From Colwellia sp. Arc7-635 (GTDB lineage: Bacteria > Pseudomonadota > Gammaproteobacteria > Enterobacterales > Alteromonadaceae), in contig NZ_CP034660.1 of the NCBI RefSeq assembly GCF_003971255.1, positions 2,108,001 through 2,172,000 on the forward strand: a stretch of DNA of 64,000 nucleotides, in the 5' to 3' direction. The position numbers and the translations under genes were made by a program. The notes beneath the pieces are model-generated. The model had not been told where the DNA came from. It saw nothing but the letters and a program-made list of their open reading frames with translations, and made no database searches. This document shows positions 47,468 through 56,152 of this stretch, piece after piece. Position 1 is the stretch's first letter. Every line of letters starts with the position of its first letter.

Positions 47468-48724
47468 CTATCGAATATCTTCTTGGCTGTAGTTAAAATC
47501 AATTGAAGCAATGATCAGTAATATTGCACCAAAGATTATTGCCCAATGTGCACCAAATAAAGCTAAAGCACTACCGACAAGGGCAATAATCACATTCGCT
47601 AAACTGAAAATAGTGGTGATCAAACCCATTAATTGACCTTGCTCTATGTCAGCGTATTGTTCTGAAATATAGACGGGTAATAAGCCGTTAAAAATAGCGA
47701 TAGCAACACCAGTAATCGCATAAACAGGCCAAACGCTGGTTTCTGATAATACCGGATGTAAAATAAACAAAAATGCCATCAATAGCATACCAACAATCGC
47801 ACCAAATTTAAGTCCAAAAAGGTACTTTAGTTGCTTAACAAAAAAGACACTGGTAATAGTCATAAATAAAGTTAAAACAACAGTGATATAACCAATGTCA
47901 GGACTGGAAAAATTAAAGTTTTCCACTAGCCACACCGGATAAAACTCATAATATGAATTGAGGCCTAAGGTTGCTAGTAAGTAAATTAAAAAAATGCGTC
48001 TTATTTTTTTATTAGCCAATAGGGCAAATGAATTTTGTTTGCTAAAAAGTTGGCTGAACTTCATCTTAGTTTCTGCCGGTTTTAGATTATCGCGGGGCAA
48101 AACGAGTGTGACGCTAACCAATGCAACAACTAAGACAACTGCGGCAAAATAAAATACCGTATCTAATCCATATACCGCTAATAAACCTCCGGCCAATGGG
48201 CCAAGTAACCAGCCTAAATAACCCGTCGCATTAACCAGGTTAAAAGTATAAGTTTTATCTAGTGTTGGCGATAAATCTACTGCGACCGCTTTGGCGATAC
48301 TAATATTGCCTGAGAAAATACCGGTAAGAAAGCGTGCTAATACCAATAATAAAAAACTTTCTGCGAGTACAGCAAGTGCGGATAAGACATAACTGATCAC
48401 GGTTAATACTAAGGTGATGATTAACGTTTTTTTACGACCATAAATACCTGAGGCCGCGCCTAAAACTGAGCTGCCCAGAATAACCCCTAAAGGATATATC
48501 GCTAATAAAATACCTAATAGTATCTTACTTGGTAAATCAGCAAATGTAGTTAAGGGACTAATCTCATTGAGGAAAAGCGGGGCAAGTATAGGATAAGGCA
48601 GCGCTATACCGGCACTACTAAAAAGCACCACCAACATAACAGAATATAAGGATTTTTTTGCCTTTGCCTCTTCTGTACTGAACTGCTGAACGGGAGAATT
48701 ATTGATTTTCGAAGAGCGATTCAT
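47468..48724 (-). CDS. MFS transporter
   Basis: A 418-residue major facilitator superfamily protein with about 12 transmembrane helices. It shows the motif A region (VLGAASGIYGRKKTLII, GxxxDRxGR-like, with Asp replaced) near residue 85 and FLTGIFSGNISIAKA in helix 4, typical of drug:H+ antiporter types such as TetA-like MFS proteins. Substrate cannot be inferred from sequence; no regulator is adjacent. Stands alone between the fliE copy and the two-component system. Confidence 0.85.
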   Translation of the reverse strand: MNRSSKINNSPVQQFSTEEAKAKKSLYSVMLVVLFSSAGIALPYPILAPLFLNEISPLTTFADLPSKILLGILLAIYPLGVILGSSVLGAASGIYGRKKTLIITLVLTVISYVLSALAVLAESFLLLVLARFLTGIFSGNISIAKAVAVDLSPTLDKTYTFNLVNATGYLGWLLGPLAGGLLAVYGLDTVFYFAAVVLVVALVSVTLVLPRDNLKPAETKMKFSQLFSKQNSFALLANKKIRRIFLIYLLATLGLNSYYEFYPVWLVENFNFSSPDIGYITVVLTLFMTITSVFFVKQLKYLFGLKFGAIVGMLLMAFLFILHPVLSETSVWPVYAITGVAIAIFNGLLPVYISEQYADIEQGQLMGLITTIFSLANVIIALVGSALALFGAHWAIIFGAILLIIASIDFNYSQEDIR

Positions 48725-49090
48725 TACAGATAAATATTCATTTAATACGAGTGAACGCTATAGTAATTGGTGGGTTTAGCTAAGTAAAGGTTTCTGTTTA
48801 TATCGTTACAATGAGAAGAGTAATTAGTCGACTAACATAGAAAAAAACAAGAGAACTCAAGTCGTTAGTTAGTGTGTAATTAAGTGTAATTGGTGGGTAA
48901 TAAGTTGTACTATTGCAGTAACACCTTGTACATGGCGTTGTTAATTCATGGTAAACATTTTAAGCTTGTGTCATAAAGTCATTCATACTTTCAATGGTTG
49001 CTATTTATTGACAAGTGAAACTTTGAGCCGTGTTGATAATACGTCCATGAAATTGCAGATAATGCAGCATAATAAAGTAGGAGCAAGTTA
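48725..49090. other. intergenic region upstream of the RstA-like regulator
   Basis: About 365 bases between divergent genes, without a supported gene. The 12-base TAATTGGTGGGT occurs twice (48764, 48887), possibly by chance. AGGAGCAAG at 49079-49087 is the ribosome binding site of the regulator gene. Confidence 0.5.
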
Positions 49091-49807
49091 ATGTCAGATA
49101 ATAATTCGTCAGTAAAGAAGATATTACTCGTTGAAGATGACCGTCAATTGTCAGATTTAGTTACAGAGTTTTTAGAAAGTGAAGGTTATCACGTTAAACA
49201 AGAATTTAGAGGTGACACGGTCGAGAAGCGAGTTGATAAATTCGTACCAGACTTAATTATTTTAGACATTATGTTACCAGGTAAAGACGGCTTTGCTGTT
49301 TGTAAAGACCTTCGTCCTAGCTTTAAAGGTCCTATTTTGATGCTAACGGCGAAAGGCACTGATTTTGATCAAGTGTTAGGTTTAGAGATTGGTGCTGATG
49401 ACTACGTCATTAAACCTGTAGAGCCTCGAGTGCTGCTTGCCCGCGTTAATGCCTTATTACGTCGTGGCCAATTGCCATCAGATGGTAAAGAAAGCGCTGA
49501 AATTGATTGTGGTAATTTACATATTAGTCGTGGCTCTAGACAAGTAACATTACACGGTGAAAATGTTGACCTTACTAGCCAAGAGTTTGATTTATTATGG
49601 TTATTAGCAAGCCGCTCAGGTGAAGTACAAAACCGTGATTATATTTACAAAGCCGTTGTTGGCCGTGAATACGATGGTATGGACCGAAGTGTTGATGTGC
49701 GTATATCTCGCCTTCGTAAGAAGTTGCATGACAGCAACGAAACGCCTTTCCGTATTAAAACTATCTGGGGACAAGGTTATCTATTTGTTCCTGATGCATG
49801 GAGTTAA
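49091..49807 (+). CDS. OmpR-family response regulator, RstA-like
   Basis: A 238-residue two-component regulator. Receiver domain: EDD near residue 16, phosphoacceptor Asp59 in IILDIMLPG, Thr and Lys in LTAKG and KPVEPRVLLARV. C-terminal winged helix (about 135-235) with SQEFDLLWLLASRSGEV, RSVDVRISRLRKKL and IWGQGYLFVP. Paired with the sensor kinase 76 bases downstream. The pair resembles E. coli RstA/RstB, mostly from the kinase; regulon unknown. A hairpin separates the two genes. Confidence 0.88.
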   Translation: MSDNNSSVKKILLVEDDRQLSDLVTEFLESEGYHVKQEFRGDTVEKRVDKFVPDLIILDIMLPGKDGFAVCKDLRPSFKGPILMLTAKGTDFDQVLGLEIGADDYVIKPVEPRVLLARVNALLRRGQLPSDGKESAEIDCGNLHISRGSRQVTLHGENVDLTSQEFDLLWLLASRSGEVQNRDYIYKAVVGREYDGMDRSVDVRISRLRKKLHDSNETPFRIKTIWGQGYLFVPDAWS

Positions 49808-49827
49808 TGACCATTAGCATTTTTAAA

Positions 49828-49855
49828 CTGATGAATTGTCATAACAATTCATCAG
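49828..49855 (+). terminator. hairpin between the regulator and kinase genes
   Basis: Perfect 12-bp stem CTGATGAATTGT / ACAATTCATCAG with a 4-base loop, then a T-rich stretch. It lies 21 bases past the regulator stop and 28 before the kinase ATG, so it may be an incomplete terminator that lowers kinase expression. Confidence 0.6.
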
Positions 49856-49883
49856 ACTTTCTTTTCTCTTTTTAGGCACTTTA

Positions 49884-51176
49884 ATGAAACTCGGTCGCTC
49901 ATTCTTTAGCTTATATTTTCTGATCATTTCTATTTTTATCATATTCTCTTGGGTACTTGATGAAGTATGGAGTTCATATCTAGAACAAGATATTGAATCC
50001 TATACCGGCTATAAAACTATGTTATTAGCCTTGTCTAACTTTACAGAGAAGCATCCACAAGAACAGTGGCAAGATATTATCGCGGGTGCTGCAGAACAAT
50101 GGCAAATGCCGTTAAAATTGATGTCAGAACAACAAGTGAAAGAAATTAGCCATCAAAAGCATGATGTTATTAGCGAAAACAATACACATATTTATTACGA
50201 TGACAACGAAGTAGAAATTCATCACCGCATTAACAATACCTCTGCTGTTATTGTTTTAGGGCCTGCAAAAATGCCAACTAGACCGCGAATGGAAGCTCTC
50301 ATTCGTGTTGTTTTACTGGCCAGTTTAGCTTGTTTACTATTTTTTTGGTTACGACCGTTATCGCGAGATTTAGACCAATTACGTAAAACTGCCATTGAGT
50401 TTGGTGAAGAAAGTTTCGATGTAGTCGCACCTAAAGCAAGATCAACCATGACCGAACCTATGGTGAATGCGTTTAATACCATGGCCAGTCGCATAAAGCG
50501 TTTAATCGACGCACATAAAGAATTATCAACAGCCGTTGCTCATGAATTACGCACGCCACTTGCACGCACCAAGTTTGCATTGCAAATGTTGGCTTGTACC
50601 GACGATAAAATAAAGCAGGAAAAATACCGTACGGCGATCAGTAAAGACATCTGCGAACTAGAACAACTTATCAGTGAAATGCTGATTTATGCGAGCTTTG
50701 ACGACGATAAACCTGATATTAATTTTTCTGAAGAATCACTTTTGGAAATTGTTGAGAAACAGGTCAGTAATTATCAACAGTTTGAGCAAAAATTCACTAT
50801 TAATAATTTAATTGGCGATACCAAAGTTGATGCCGACAGACACTTTATCAGCCGAGCGTTGAATAACTATATTTCCAATGCGATAAAATATGGTGATGGT
50901 GAAATAGACATTACTATTTTACAAAATGGTGATCTTTGTGAAATTAGAGTTACGGACAATGGTGATGGCGTTTGTGATGATTTTAAATGCACGATATTTG
51001 ATGCTTTCTCTCGAGGCGACACTTCTCGTAATAGAGAAACAGGGGGCTTTGGTTTAGGTTTAGCCATTGTTCGCAGGATCATGGAATGGCATGACGGTAG
51101 AGCTTCTGTTGCTGATAATGAACATGGTGGCGCCAGTTTTATTCTGAGCTGGCCAATCAAACACATCGTTTCTTAG
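49884..51176 (+). CDS. sensor histidine kinase, RstB-like
   Basis: A 430-residue membrane kinase. First transmembrane helix about residues 7-24, periplasmic sensor about 25-138, second helix about 139-157, HAMP to about 210, HisKA with His220 in TAVAHELRTPLAR, and an ATPase domain with NNYISNAIKYG, DNGDGV and GFGLGLAIVRRI. The periplasmic size, WLRPL after the second helix and SRNRETGGFGLGLAIV closely follow E. coli RstB. The signal is unknown. Partner is the regulator upstream. A terminator follows at 51224. Confidence 0.88.
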   Translation: MKLGRSFFSLYFLIISIFIIFSWVLDEVWSSYLEQDIESYTGYKTMLLALSNFTEKHPQEQWQDIIAGAAEQWQMPLKLMSEQQVKEISHQKHDVISENNTHIYYDDNEVEIHHRINNTSAVIVLGPAKMPTRPRMEALIRVVLLASLACLLFFWLRPLSRDLDQLRKTAIEFGEESFDVVAPKARSTMTEPMVNAFNTMASRIKRLIDAHKELSTAVAHELRTPLARTKFALQMLACTDDKIKQEKYRTAISKDICELEQLISEMLIYASFDDDKPDINFSEESLLEIVEKQVSNYQQFEQKFTINNLIGDTKVDADRHFISRALNNYISNAIKYGDGEIDITILQNGDLCEIRVTDNGDGVCDDFKCTIFDAFSRGDTSRNRETGGFGLGLAIVRRIMEWHDGRASVADNEHGGASFILSWPIKHIVS

Positions 51177-51223
51177 TTAATTAGCACGATTTAGGCATAG
51201 AGACTCGTTTAAGCAATATTATT

Positions 51224-51257
51224 GGACAATTGACTTAATAGGTTAATTGTCCTTTTT
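51224..51257 (+). terminator. rho-independent terminator of the RstAB-like operon
   Basis: Stem GGACAATT (51224-51231) and AATTGTCC (51245-51252), followed by five T. Confidence 0.75.
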
Positions 51258-51529
51258 GCATAGTATGCTTAAACAGTGCACTTCAGATTCATATTCTTAA
51301 CGCGCCAAGACTTATTAAAAAGCTTTTCATCAAGCCATTCTCTGATGAAAAATGATAAAACACCATATCAGAACAAGATCGCTAAATAGCATGACTGAAT
51401 AAAAACGTATAAAACTTAGTCAATACCATGTATTTATTGAAAAAAATGACTATTTAATATGTTTAATCATTAAAGTAATTCTTAGCACTGCCGATATTGT
51501 TATTATCGGTGGTAACTCAGTAAATTATT
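51258..51529. other. region upstream of the VC2046/SO_2500-like gene
   Basis: Around 270 bases, no gene. A small hairpin CCGATA / TATCGG lies at 51491-51509, about 20 bases before the TTG start of the next gene. Confidence 0.45.
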
Positions 51530-52066
51530 TTGACATTAAACGTTAAATCAAATGACATACTTGTTCATGAACTTCAGTTAGGCGAACAGCTTAACGAGAG
51601 TGTTCATAGTGCACGACGTTCTGATTTTTCTTTAATGCTGGCCATGCTGACAGATGATGTCCGAGCGCACAGTCAATTTACCGTTCCACGTTCACAAGCA
51701 ACAGAAAAAATCACATCAGCTGAGCAGCTTCGAAAACAATTCCAATTACCTGATGAAGCGCCTTTAGCGTTAAAAAGCATTGACGATATTAGCCGCTTTA
51801 ATCAAGCACAATTAATTGAGAAACAGCAATTCGACTGCTTGCGTTTAGCGAATACTTTACAGCCTAAAGCCTTAGCTTTTCGTGATGATGCAAAATATAT
51901 CAGCCAACAAGTAATGACTAATACCAGTTTATATTGTCAGCAAAAGCATCAACAAAAAGCGCCACAGCAAGCTGCGGCTGCACGTACTGAGTTTAATGCT
52001 AATGCATGGCTAGGTGCGGTACAAAACACCATTGTTAAAGCACCTCTTATGGAAGCCTATGCTTAG
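51530..52066 (+). CDS. VC2046/SO_2500-like hypothetical protein
   Basis: A 178-residue cytoplasmic protein without transmembrane segments. Features: VHELQLGEQLNESVHSARRSDFSLMLAMLTDDVR near the N-terminus, a Pro-rich LRKQFQLPDEAPLAL, and a Gln/Ala-rich C-terminus. I recall this pattern in the VC2046/SO_2500 family of Vibrio and Shewanella, a family of unknown function; a profile search would settle it. TTG at 51530 is the only start close to the conserved beginning; it lacks a strong ribosome binding site. Stop codon overlaps that of the convergent YchJ gene. Confidence 0.6.
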   Translation: MTLNVKSNDILVHELQLGEQLNESVHSARRSDFSLMLAMLTDDVRAHSQFTVPRSQATEKITSAEQLRKQFQLPDEAPLALKSIDDISRFNQAQLIEKQQFDCLRLANTLQPKALAFRDDAKYISQQVMTNTSLYCQQKHQQKAPQQAAAARTEFNANAWLGAVQNTIVKAPLMEAYA

Positions 52067-52551
52067 CAGTTTTTAGCGCAACACTGTTTAAACTTTTTCT
52101 CACTACCACAAAAACATTGCTCGTTACGCTTAGGCCGAGCAAGGGCTAAGCTGTCAGACACCTCACCATCAAGGTAACGCCAGGCGTTATCTTCAATAAC
52201 AAAATTAGACCGCTCACGCATATGCCAAATCTGTCCTTGGTGTTGATAAAATGCGGAAAATTCGACTTGTGACTGCATGTTGTTCGCTAAATCTTGTTGA
52301 TGATCGCTCGCAAAATGAATAACCAATTTCAGCCATTGAGTTTGTTGTGCCCATTGCGCAATATCGTCAATAGACTGCTCTTTTTGGCTTGCGAAGGCAT
52401 AAGTATGGTAAATATATTCTGCATTTTTGTTTGCATAAGCAGAATATCGTGAACGCATTAATTGTTCAGGCGTTTCAGCCAATTTTTCAGCCATTATAAT
52501 CGCTTGGCAACAATCGTTATAGGCTTGTTCACAGCCGCATGGACATAACAT
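52063..52551 (-). CDS. ychJ: YchJ-family SEC-C protein
   Basis: Small protein of the YchJ family with a zinc-binding SEC-C motif at each end: CPCGC ... DCC at the N-terminus and CFCGSEKKFKQCC at the C-terminus, with the NTF2-like core (RYSAYANKNAEYIYHTY) between. I start at ATG 52551 (MLCPCGC), giving 162 residues; a TTG at 52563 would add four. Function unknown. The stop codons of this gene and the gene on plus share bases 52063-52066. Confidence 0.88.
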   Translation of the reverse strand: MLCPCGCEQAYNDCCQAIIMAEKLAETPEQLMRSRYSAYANKNAEYIYHTYAFASQKEQSIDDIAQWAQQTQWLKLVIHFASDHQQDLANNMQSQVEFSAFYQHQGQIWHMRERSNFVIEDNAWRYLDGEVSDSLALARPKRNEQCFCGSEKKFKQCCAKNC

Positions 52552-52563
52552 GTAGGTAATCAA

Positions 52564-53001
52564 CTTAGATAGTTATCGAGATAAAATTTTAGCTTAGTTT
52601 ATCATGGCAATTGTTCCGCCTAAACGATTTTTGTTGGCCTTAATAATAAGTAATTTGCTAGTGTTGGGTTTAGAAGTCAATGTTTAGAAGTAAATGTAAG
52701 GAAGTCGCTTGAGGAATCGTTAGCGTAATTTTTTGTGATTTTCACATGAATAGTCGAGTGCTATTTGCTAGTCACGTAAATTAAGTGCCGCTGTTATAGA
52801 GCGATAAACTCAGTGCTTTTTGTTCAATGTAATTTTTTTCAATGTAATTTAGTCCAGTTCTAGTAAGTGCAATGCTATTGGGTTCAGTGCAACTTACATT
52901 ATGTCATTAAACCGTTGTCGCTAAGAATGACAGCCAAGGTGTTTTTTGAGCTGATTTTTCAACTCGTTTTATTGGGTTGCTAGTGCTGAGTTGCAGCTCA
53001 A
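52564..53001. other. intergenic region between ychJ and sulA
   Basis: About 440 bases without a supported gene. A 13-base repeat, TTCAATGTAATTT, occurs twice at 52823 and 52838. Otherwise nothing. Confidence 0.5.
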
Positions 53002-53472
53002 TTAATGTAATTTTTTTAGTGTTTGAGTCGTTGTTGTTTGCAGGAATATACACTGTGTTTTTCCTTGTGCCGCGCATCGAGATATTTCCTTTAACTCAGC
53101 TTCATTATAATGTGCGTTCGATAATATCATGGCAGAGCATGTGCCCTTTAATAGGGTGTTTTTAATATGATCTAAGCTAACGTTAACCTTATTTGCATTC
53201 ACTTTCAGAATTTTTTCAGGGCTAATTTTCCCCATTATAGATAATTGGTCAAGCGAGTTATGTTCAGGGTTTATCATTAAAATCCACTTATTATCACTGT
53301 AATGGTTTTGGCAAATGTCCTGATACTTATCAGATAAATCACCTGAATCTTTGACACGGATGATATTAAACCATGATGTTGGTAAGCAGTCTTGTTGAGT
53401 ACTTTTAATGATAGAATTAACAGTTAAGTTATTGTTATTTATTATTAAGTTTACTTTGTTTGCGTTAATCAT
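53002..53472 (-). CDS. sulA: SulA-like SOS cell-division inhibitor
   Basis: A 156-residue protein resembling SulA, which binds FtsZ and blocks division during DNA damage. Similar order: a variable N-terminus, WILMINPEHNSLDQLSIMGKISPEKILKVN near the middle and SCA/NAHYNEAELKEISRCAAQGKTQCIF near the end, matching the SulA core of a Trp-initiated strand, a leucine-rich helix and a final helix and strand. Start at ATG 53472, since GAGGT lies 8 bases upstream; an earlier ATG at 53496 lacks a site. A perfect LexA box lies 44 bases upstream. Identity is low, as is usual for SulA. Confidence 0.72.
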   Translation of the reverse strand: MINANKVNLIINNNNLTVNSIIKSTQQDCLPTSWFNIIRVKDSGDLSDKYQDICQNHYSDNKWILMINPEHNSLDQLSIMGKISPEKILKVNANKVNVSLDHIKNTLLKGTCSAMILSNAHYNEAELKEISRCAAQGKTQCIFLQTTTTQTLKKLH

Positions 53473-53515
53473 TTCACTTACCTCGTTGTACAACATGATG
53501 TATTATATAAATGCA

Positions 53516-53531
53516 CTGTATAGATGTACAG
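53516..53531 (-). promoter_or_regulatory. LexA box upstream of sulA
   Basis: CTGT, eight bases, ACAG, in the extended palindromic frame A-CTGTATAGATGTACAG-T. It matches the gammaproteobacterial SOS box. It lies 44 bases upstream of the sulA start and about 215 bases from the divergent hemolysin gene. Confidence 0.85.
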
Positions 53532-53618
53532 TATATCTGTTTTGTAGATATTTCAAGCATTATTTAATTATTATTACGAAATTTTTCACGCAAAGGTCGT
53601 TTTGTCTCAGCTGTTATT

Positions 53619-53634
53619 CACTGACTAGTCAGTG
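53619..53634 (+). promoter_or_regulatory. 16-base perfect palindrome upstream of the hemolysin gene
   Basis: CACTGACTAGTCAGTG reads the same on both strands. It lies 112 bases upstream of the hemolysin start and 146 from the sulA start. It has the form of a TetR- or MarR-type operator; no such regulator is in the window. Confidence 0.5.
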
Positions 53635-53670
53635 CTCTTGCGACAAAATATTTCACGATTAATTTTCTAT

Positions 53671-53687
53671 CTTAAGCAACCGTTAAG
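53671..53687 (+). promoter_or_regulatory. TTAAG direct repeat (QseB/PmrA-like box)
   Basis: CTTAAG at 53671-53676 and GTTAAG at 53682-53687, 11 bases apart, in the arrangement used by OmpR-family regulators of the PmrA/QseB type. A related GTTAA array lies before the regulator gene at 58255. Confidence 0.4.
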
Positions 53688-53696
53688 AATCTGTTG

Positions 53697-53747
53697 TTAT
53701 CTTTCCTACCAAGCTAGTAATTGATATGACCTGGTAAGGAAAGATAA
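53697..53747 (+). promoter_or_regulatory. hairpin covering the hemolysin ribosome binding site
   Basis: Arms TTATCTTTCCTACCA (53697-53711) and TGGTAAGGAAAGATAA (53732-53747) pair over 15 bases with one bulged A; 20-base loop. The ribosome binding site AAGGAAAG lies in the right arm, directly before the ATG, so folding would block translation. The loop or a bound factor could control opening. Confidence 0.65.
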
Positions 53748-54436
53748 TGAGAGATTTGAATAGCAGTCATCGCGCATTAAGAACATTCATCGCTTCAGGC
53801 GAAGGTGCTGCATCGTTTCATTTGTATGATGAAAATGCTCATCAACGGGTGAAAGCTGAAACTGCCGTAAAGAAAATTTTTCGTTCAGCCTACGGTGCCG
53901 ATATCTCAAGTTACCTACCTTATTTATTAACCGCTGAAACTAATCAAGAAGTTGCCGCTGTAATTGGTTTGCGCAGGGCATTTGGACAAGAGTTATTTTT
54001 AGAACAATATTTATCAGCACCGATTGAAAGCGCGCTAAAAGATATTAATGGCTTAACTGTTTCGCGAAAGAACTTAATTGAAATTGGTAATTTAGTGTCT
54101 TGTCAGGCTGGCCTTAGTCGTCAATTGTTTATTGTTCTAGCCTTTGCTTTGGCCAAAGCAGAGATAGAGTGGGTCAGTTTTACCGCCACTGCACAGGTTG
54201 AGCAATTGTTAGCAAAGCTATCGTTATTTCCTGTGGTTATTGGACAAGCCAATGCGCAAGCGATTGTTAATGGCGAAGATAGTTGGGGGAGTTATTACGT
54301 CAATAGTCCTAATGTTTGTGTCGGTAATGTTTTTAACGCGGTTGCTGAGTTGGAAAAGTCTATTGCGATTCAAAAAATGATCGTTGCGCTGGCTCCTACG
54401 ATTGATTTTATTGCAGAAAAATTAATCGCAAGTTAA
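53747..54436 (+). CDS. thermostable hemolysin-family protein
   Basis: A 229-residue protein of the T_hemolysin family (delta-VPH of Vibrio parahaemolyticus type). Core elements: KAETAVKKIFRSAYGADISSYLP, LLTAETNQEVAAVIGLRRAFGQELFLEQYL, LIEIGNLVSCQAG, and a late SYYVNSPNVCVGNV. The pattern is of the acyltransferase-like (GNAT) fold; no signal peptide is present, so secretion as a toxin is doubtful and an acyl-transfer role in small-molecule synthesis is possible. First gene of the set with an AMP-ligase and an SDR enzyme; translation probably limited by the 5' hairpin. Confidence 0.8.
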   Translation: MRDLNSSHRALRTFIASGEGAASFHLYDENAHQRVKAETAVKKIFRSAYGADISSYLPYLLTAETNQEVAAVIGLRRAFGQELFLEQYLSAPIESALKDINGLTVSRKNLIEIGNLVSCQAGLSRQLFIVLAFALAKAEIEWVSFTATAQVEQLLAKLSLFPVVIGQANAQAIVNGEDSWGSYYVNSPNVCVGNVFNAVAELEKSIAIQKMIVALAPTIDFIAEKLIAS

Positions 54437-54505
54437 CTGACGGGTGCTCCATTGACCGAGTACATAACTAGCTCACCAACAATTAAAAATAGCAAAGGAA
54501 AATGA

Positions 54506-56017
54506 ATGATGAACAGTAGACTTGCAAAGGTATGGCAAACTCAGAAGCATAAAGCCATGCTAATTGGCGAACAAGCTTCATTAAACTATGAAGAGTTTTT
54601 ACAAAACGTTGCCGATTACTGTGATTATTTAACCGAATTGTCTGCGACATCAGTGGCACTATGTCTAGATAATAGTCTTGATTGGATTTTAATTGATTTT
54701 GCCTGTCAGCAGCTCGACATTGTGTTATTACCATTGCCTGCCTATTTTAGCGCCGAGCAAATTCAGCACAGCATGAGCACGGCGGGTTGCGATGTACTTA
54801 TTGTTGATAGTGCTATTGCCGACGGCTTTATCAGTAAAATTTCAGCGGTTAAATTGCTTGAACAACGTGCAGCGCATTCAGCATTTTCAACATATGCAGT
54901 ATATAAATTATCGACTGAAAATGTATCAAATGTTAAGTCGTGCTTACCACCTAGCACAGCAAAAGTTACTTTCACTTCGGGTACTACAGGTTTGCCTAAA
55001 GGTGTTTGTTTAAGTGTCGAACATCAATGGCAAGTCGCAGAAAGCTTAACCGAGAGTTTTTCCAGCACGATGACTAAACATTTATGTGTATTGCCGTTAT
55101 CAACCTTATTAGAAAACATTGCTGGCATTTATGCACCCTTATTGAATGGCACGAGTGTTGTGGTTAAGTCGTTAGCATCATTAGGCTTTAACGGCAGTTC
55201 CTCATTAAATTTCACTGACTTTATTCAACAAATTAGTACGGTAGAGCCTTCAAGCTTAATTACCACGCCCGAGTTACTCAAAGGCTTAGTACAAGCCTGC
55301 AATATGGGCTGGCAAGCCCCTAAAAGTTTAGTTTTTATCGCGGTGGGCGGTGCACATGTTGCGCAATCATTATTAGATACAGCTCACGCGGTCGGTTTAC
55401 CTGCATTTCAAGGTTATGGGCTTTCTGAGTGTTGCTCGGTCGTTAGTTTAAATACGGTGACAGAGCATAGTGGTGAAAGTGCAGGTAAGGTTTTATCTCA
55501 CCTTAATATTGATATTAGGCAAAGCGAAATCATCGTTAAAGGGCCGTTATTTCTGGGTTACGCCGGTGATAAAACTTCGTGGTCGCAAACCGAATATGCC
55601 ACCGGAGATTTAGGCTTTTTGGACGACAAAGGCTATCTGCACATTCAAGGACGAAAAAAGAATATATTGATCTCAAGTTTTGGACGAAATATTAATCCTG
55701 AATGGCTTGAATCTCGCTTAACGGCTGAAAAAAGTATCAAACAAGCGATTGTGTTTGGTGATGCGAAACCTTTTTGTTGTGCGGCTATTTATGTTGATGA
55801 CCGTCAAACAAGCAAGCAACAAGTCGCAGACAGTATTACGGTACTTAATCAGCAATTACCAGACTATGCACAAATAAAATCTTGGTTCTACTTAGCACAA
55901 GCCATGGTCCCGAACAGTGAATTAATGACCGCGAATGGTCGAGTGAGAAGAGTCGTTGCTGCTAAGTATTTTAAACAAGAAATAGACGATATCTACCAGG
56001 TTGAACGGGTCATGTAG
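54506..56017 (+). CDS. AMP-dependent acyl ligase
   Basis: A 503-residue ANL-superfamily enzyme that would adenylate a carboxylic acid. P-loop-like TFTSGTTGLPKG near residue 155, GYGLSECCS near residue 305, ATGDLGFLDDKG and GRKKNILISSFGRNINPEWLES near residue 400. The C-terminal A10 motif, where a catalytic Lys is usual, reads MTANGRVRR, with Arg in its place. The start is 54506 or the next Met. It lies 69 bases after the hemolysin gene and 135 before an SDR gene; an acyl substrate shared by the three enzymes is inferred. Confidence 0.82.
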   Translation: MMNSRLAKVWQTQKHKAMLIGEQASLNYEEFLQNVADYCDYLTELSATSVALCLDNSLDWILIDFACQQLDIVLLPLPAYFSAEQIQHSMSTAGCDVLIVDSAIADGFISKISAVKLLEQRAAHSAFSTYAVYKLSTENVSNVKSCLPPSTAKVTFTSGTTGLPKGVCLSVEHQWQVAESLTESFSSTMTKHLCVLPLSTLLENIAGIYAPLLNGTSVVVKSLASLGFNGSSSLNFTDFIQQISTVEPSSLITTPELLKGLVQACNMGWQAPKSLVFIAVGGAHVAQSLLDTAHAVGLPAFQGYGLSECCSVVSLNTVTEHSGESAGKVLSHLNIDIRQSEIIVKGPLFLGYAGDKTSWSQTEYATGDLGFLDDKGYLHIQGRKKNILISSFGRNINPEWLESRLTAEKSIKQAIVFGDAKPFCCAAIYVDDRQTSKQQVADSITVLNQQLPDYAQIKSWFYLAQAMVPNSELMTANGRVRRVVAAKYFKQEIDDIYQVERVM

Positions 56018-56152
56018 GTAAAGAACTTTCGGAGTTAAAACGGCTTAAATCGGCAAGTTTGGGGGCTAGTTTGAGTACTAGTTTAAGTGAACAACGTCGA
56101 GTAACTCATTTTTACAGCTACGTTAACGTAATTAACATGGATATAAAAAATC

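Noticed and set aside
48764-48898. Two copies of TAATTGGTGGGT upstream of the RstA-like gene
   Set aside because: Only 12 bases, 123 apart, no symmetry; may be chance.
52823-52850. Short repeat TTCAATGTAATTT in the ychJ-sulA spacer
   Set aside because: Two AT-rich copies 15 bases apart without further structure; simple slippage is enough.
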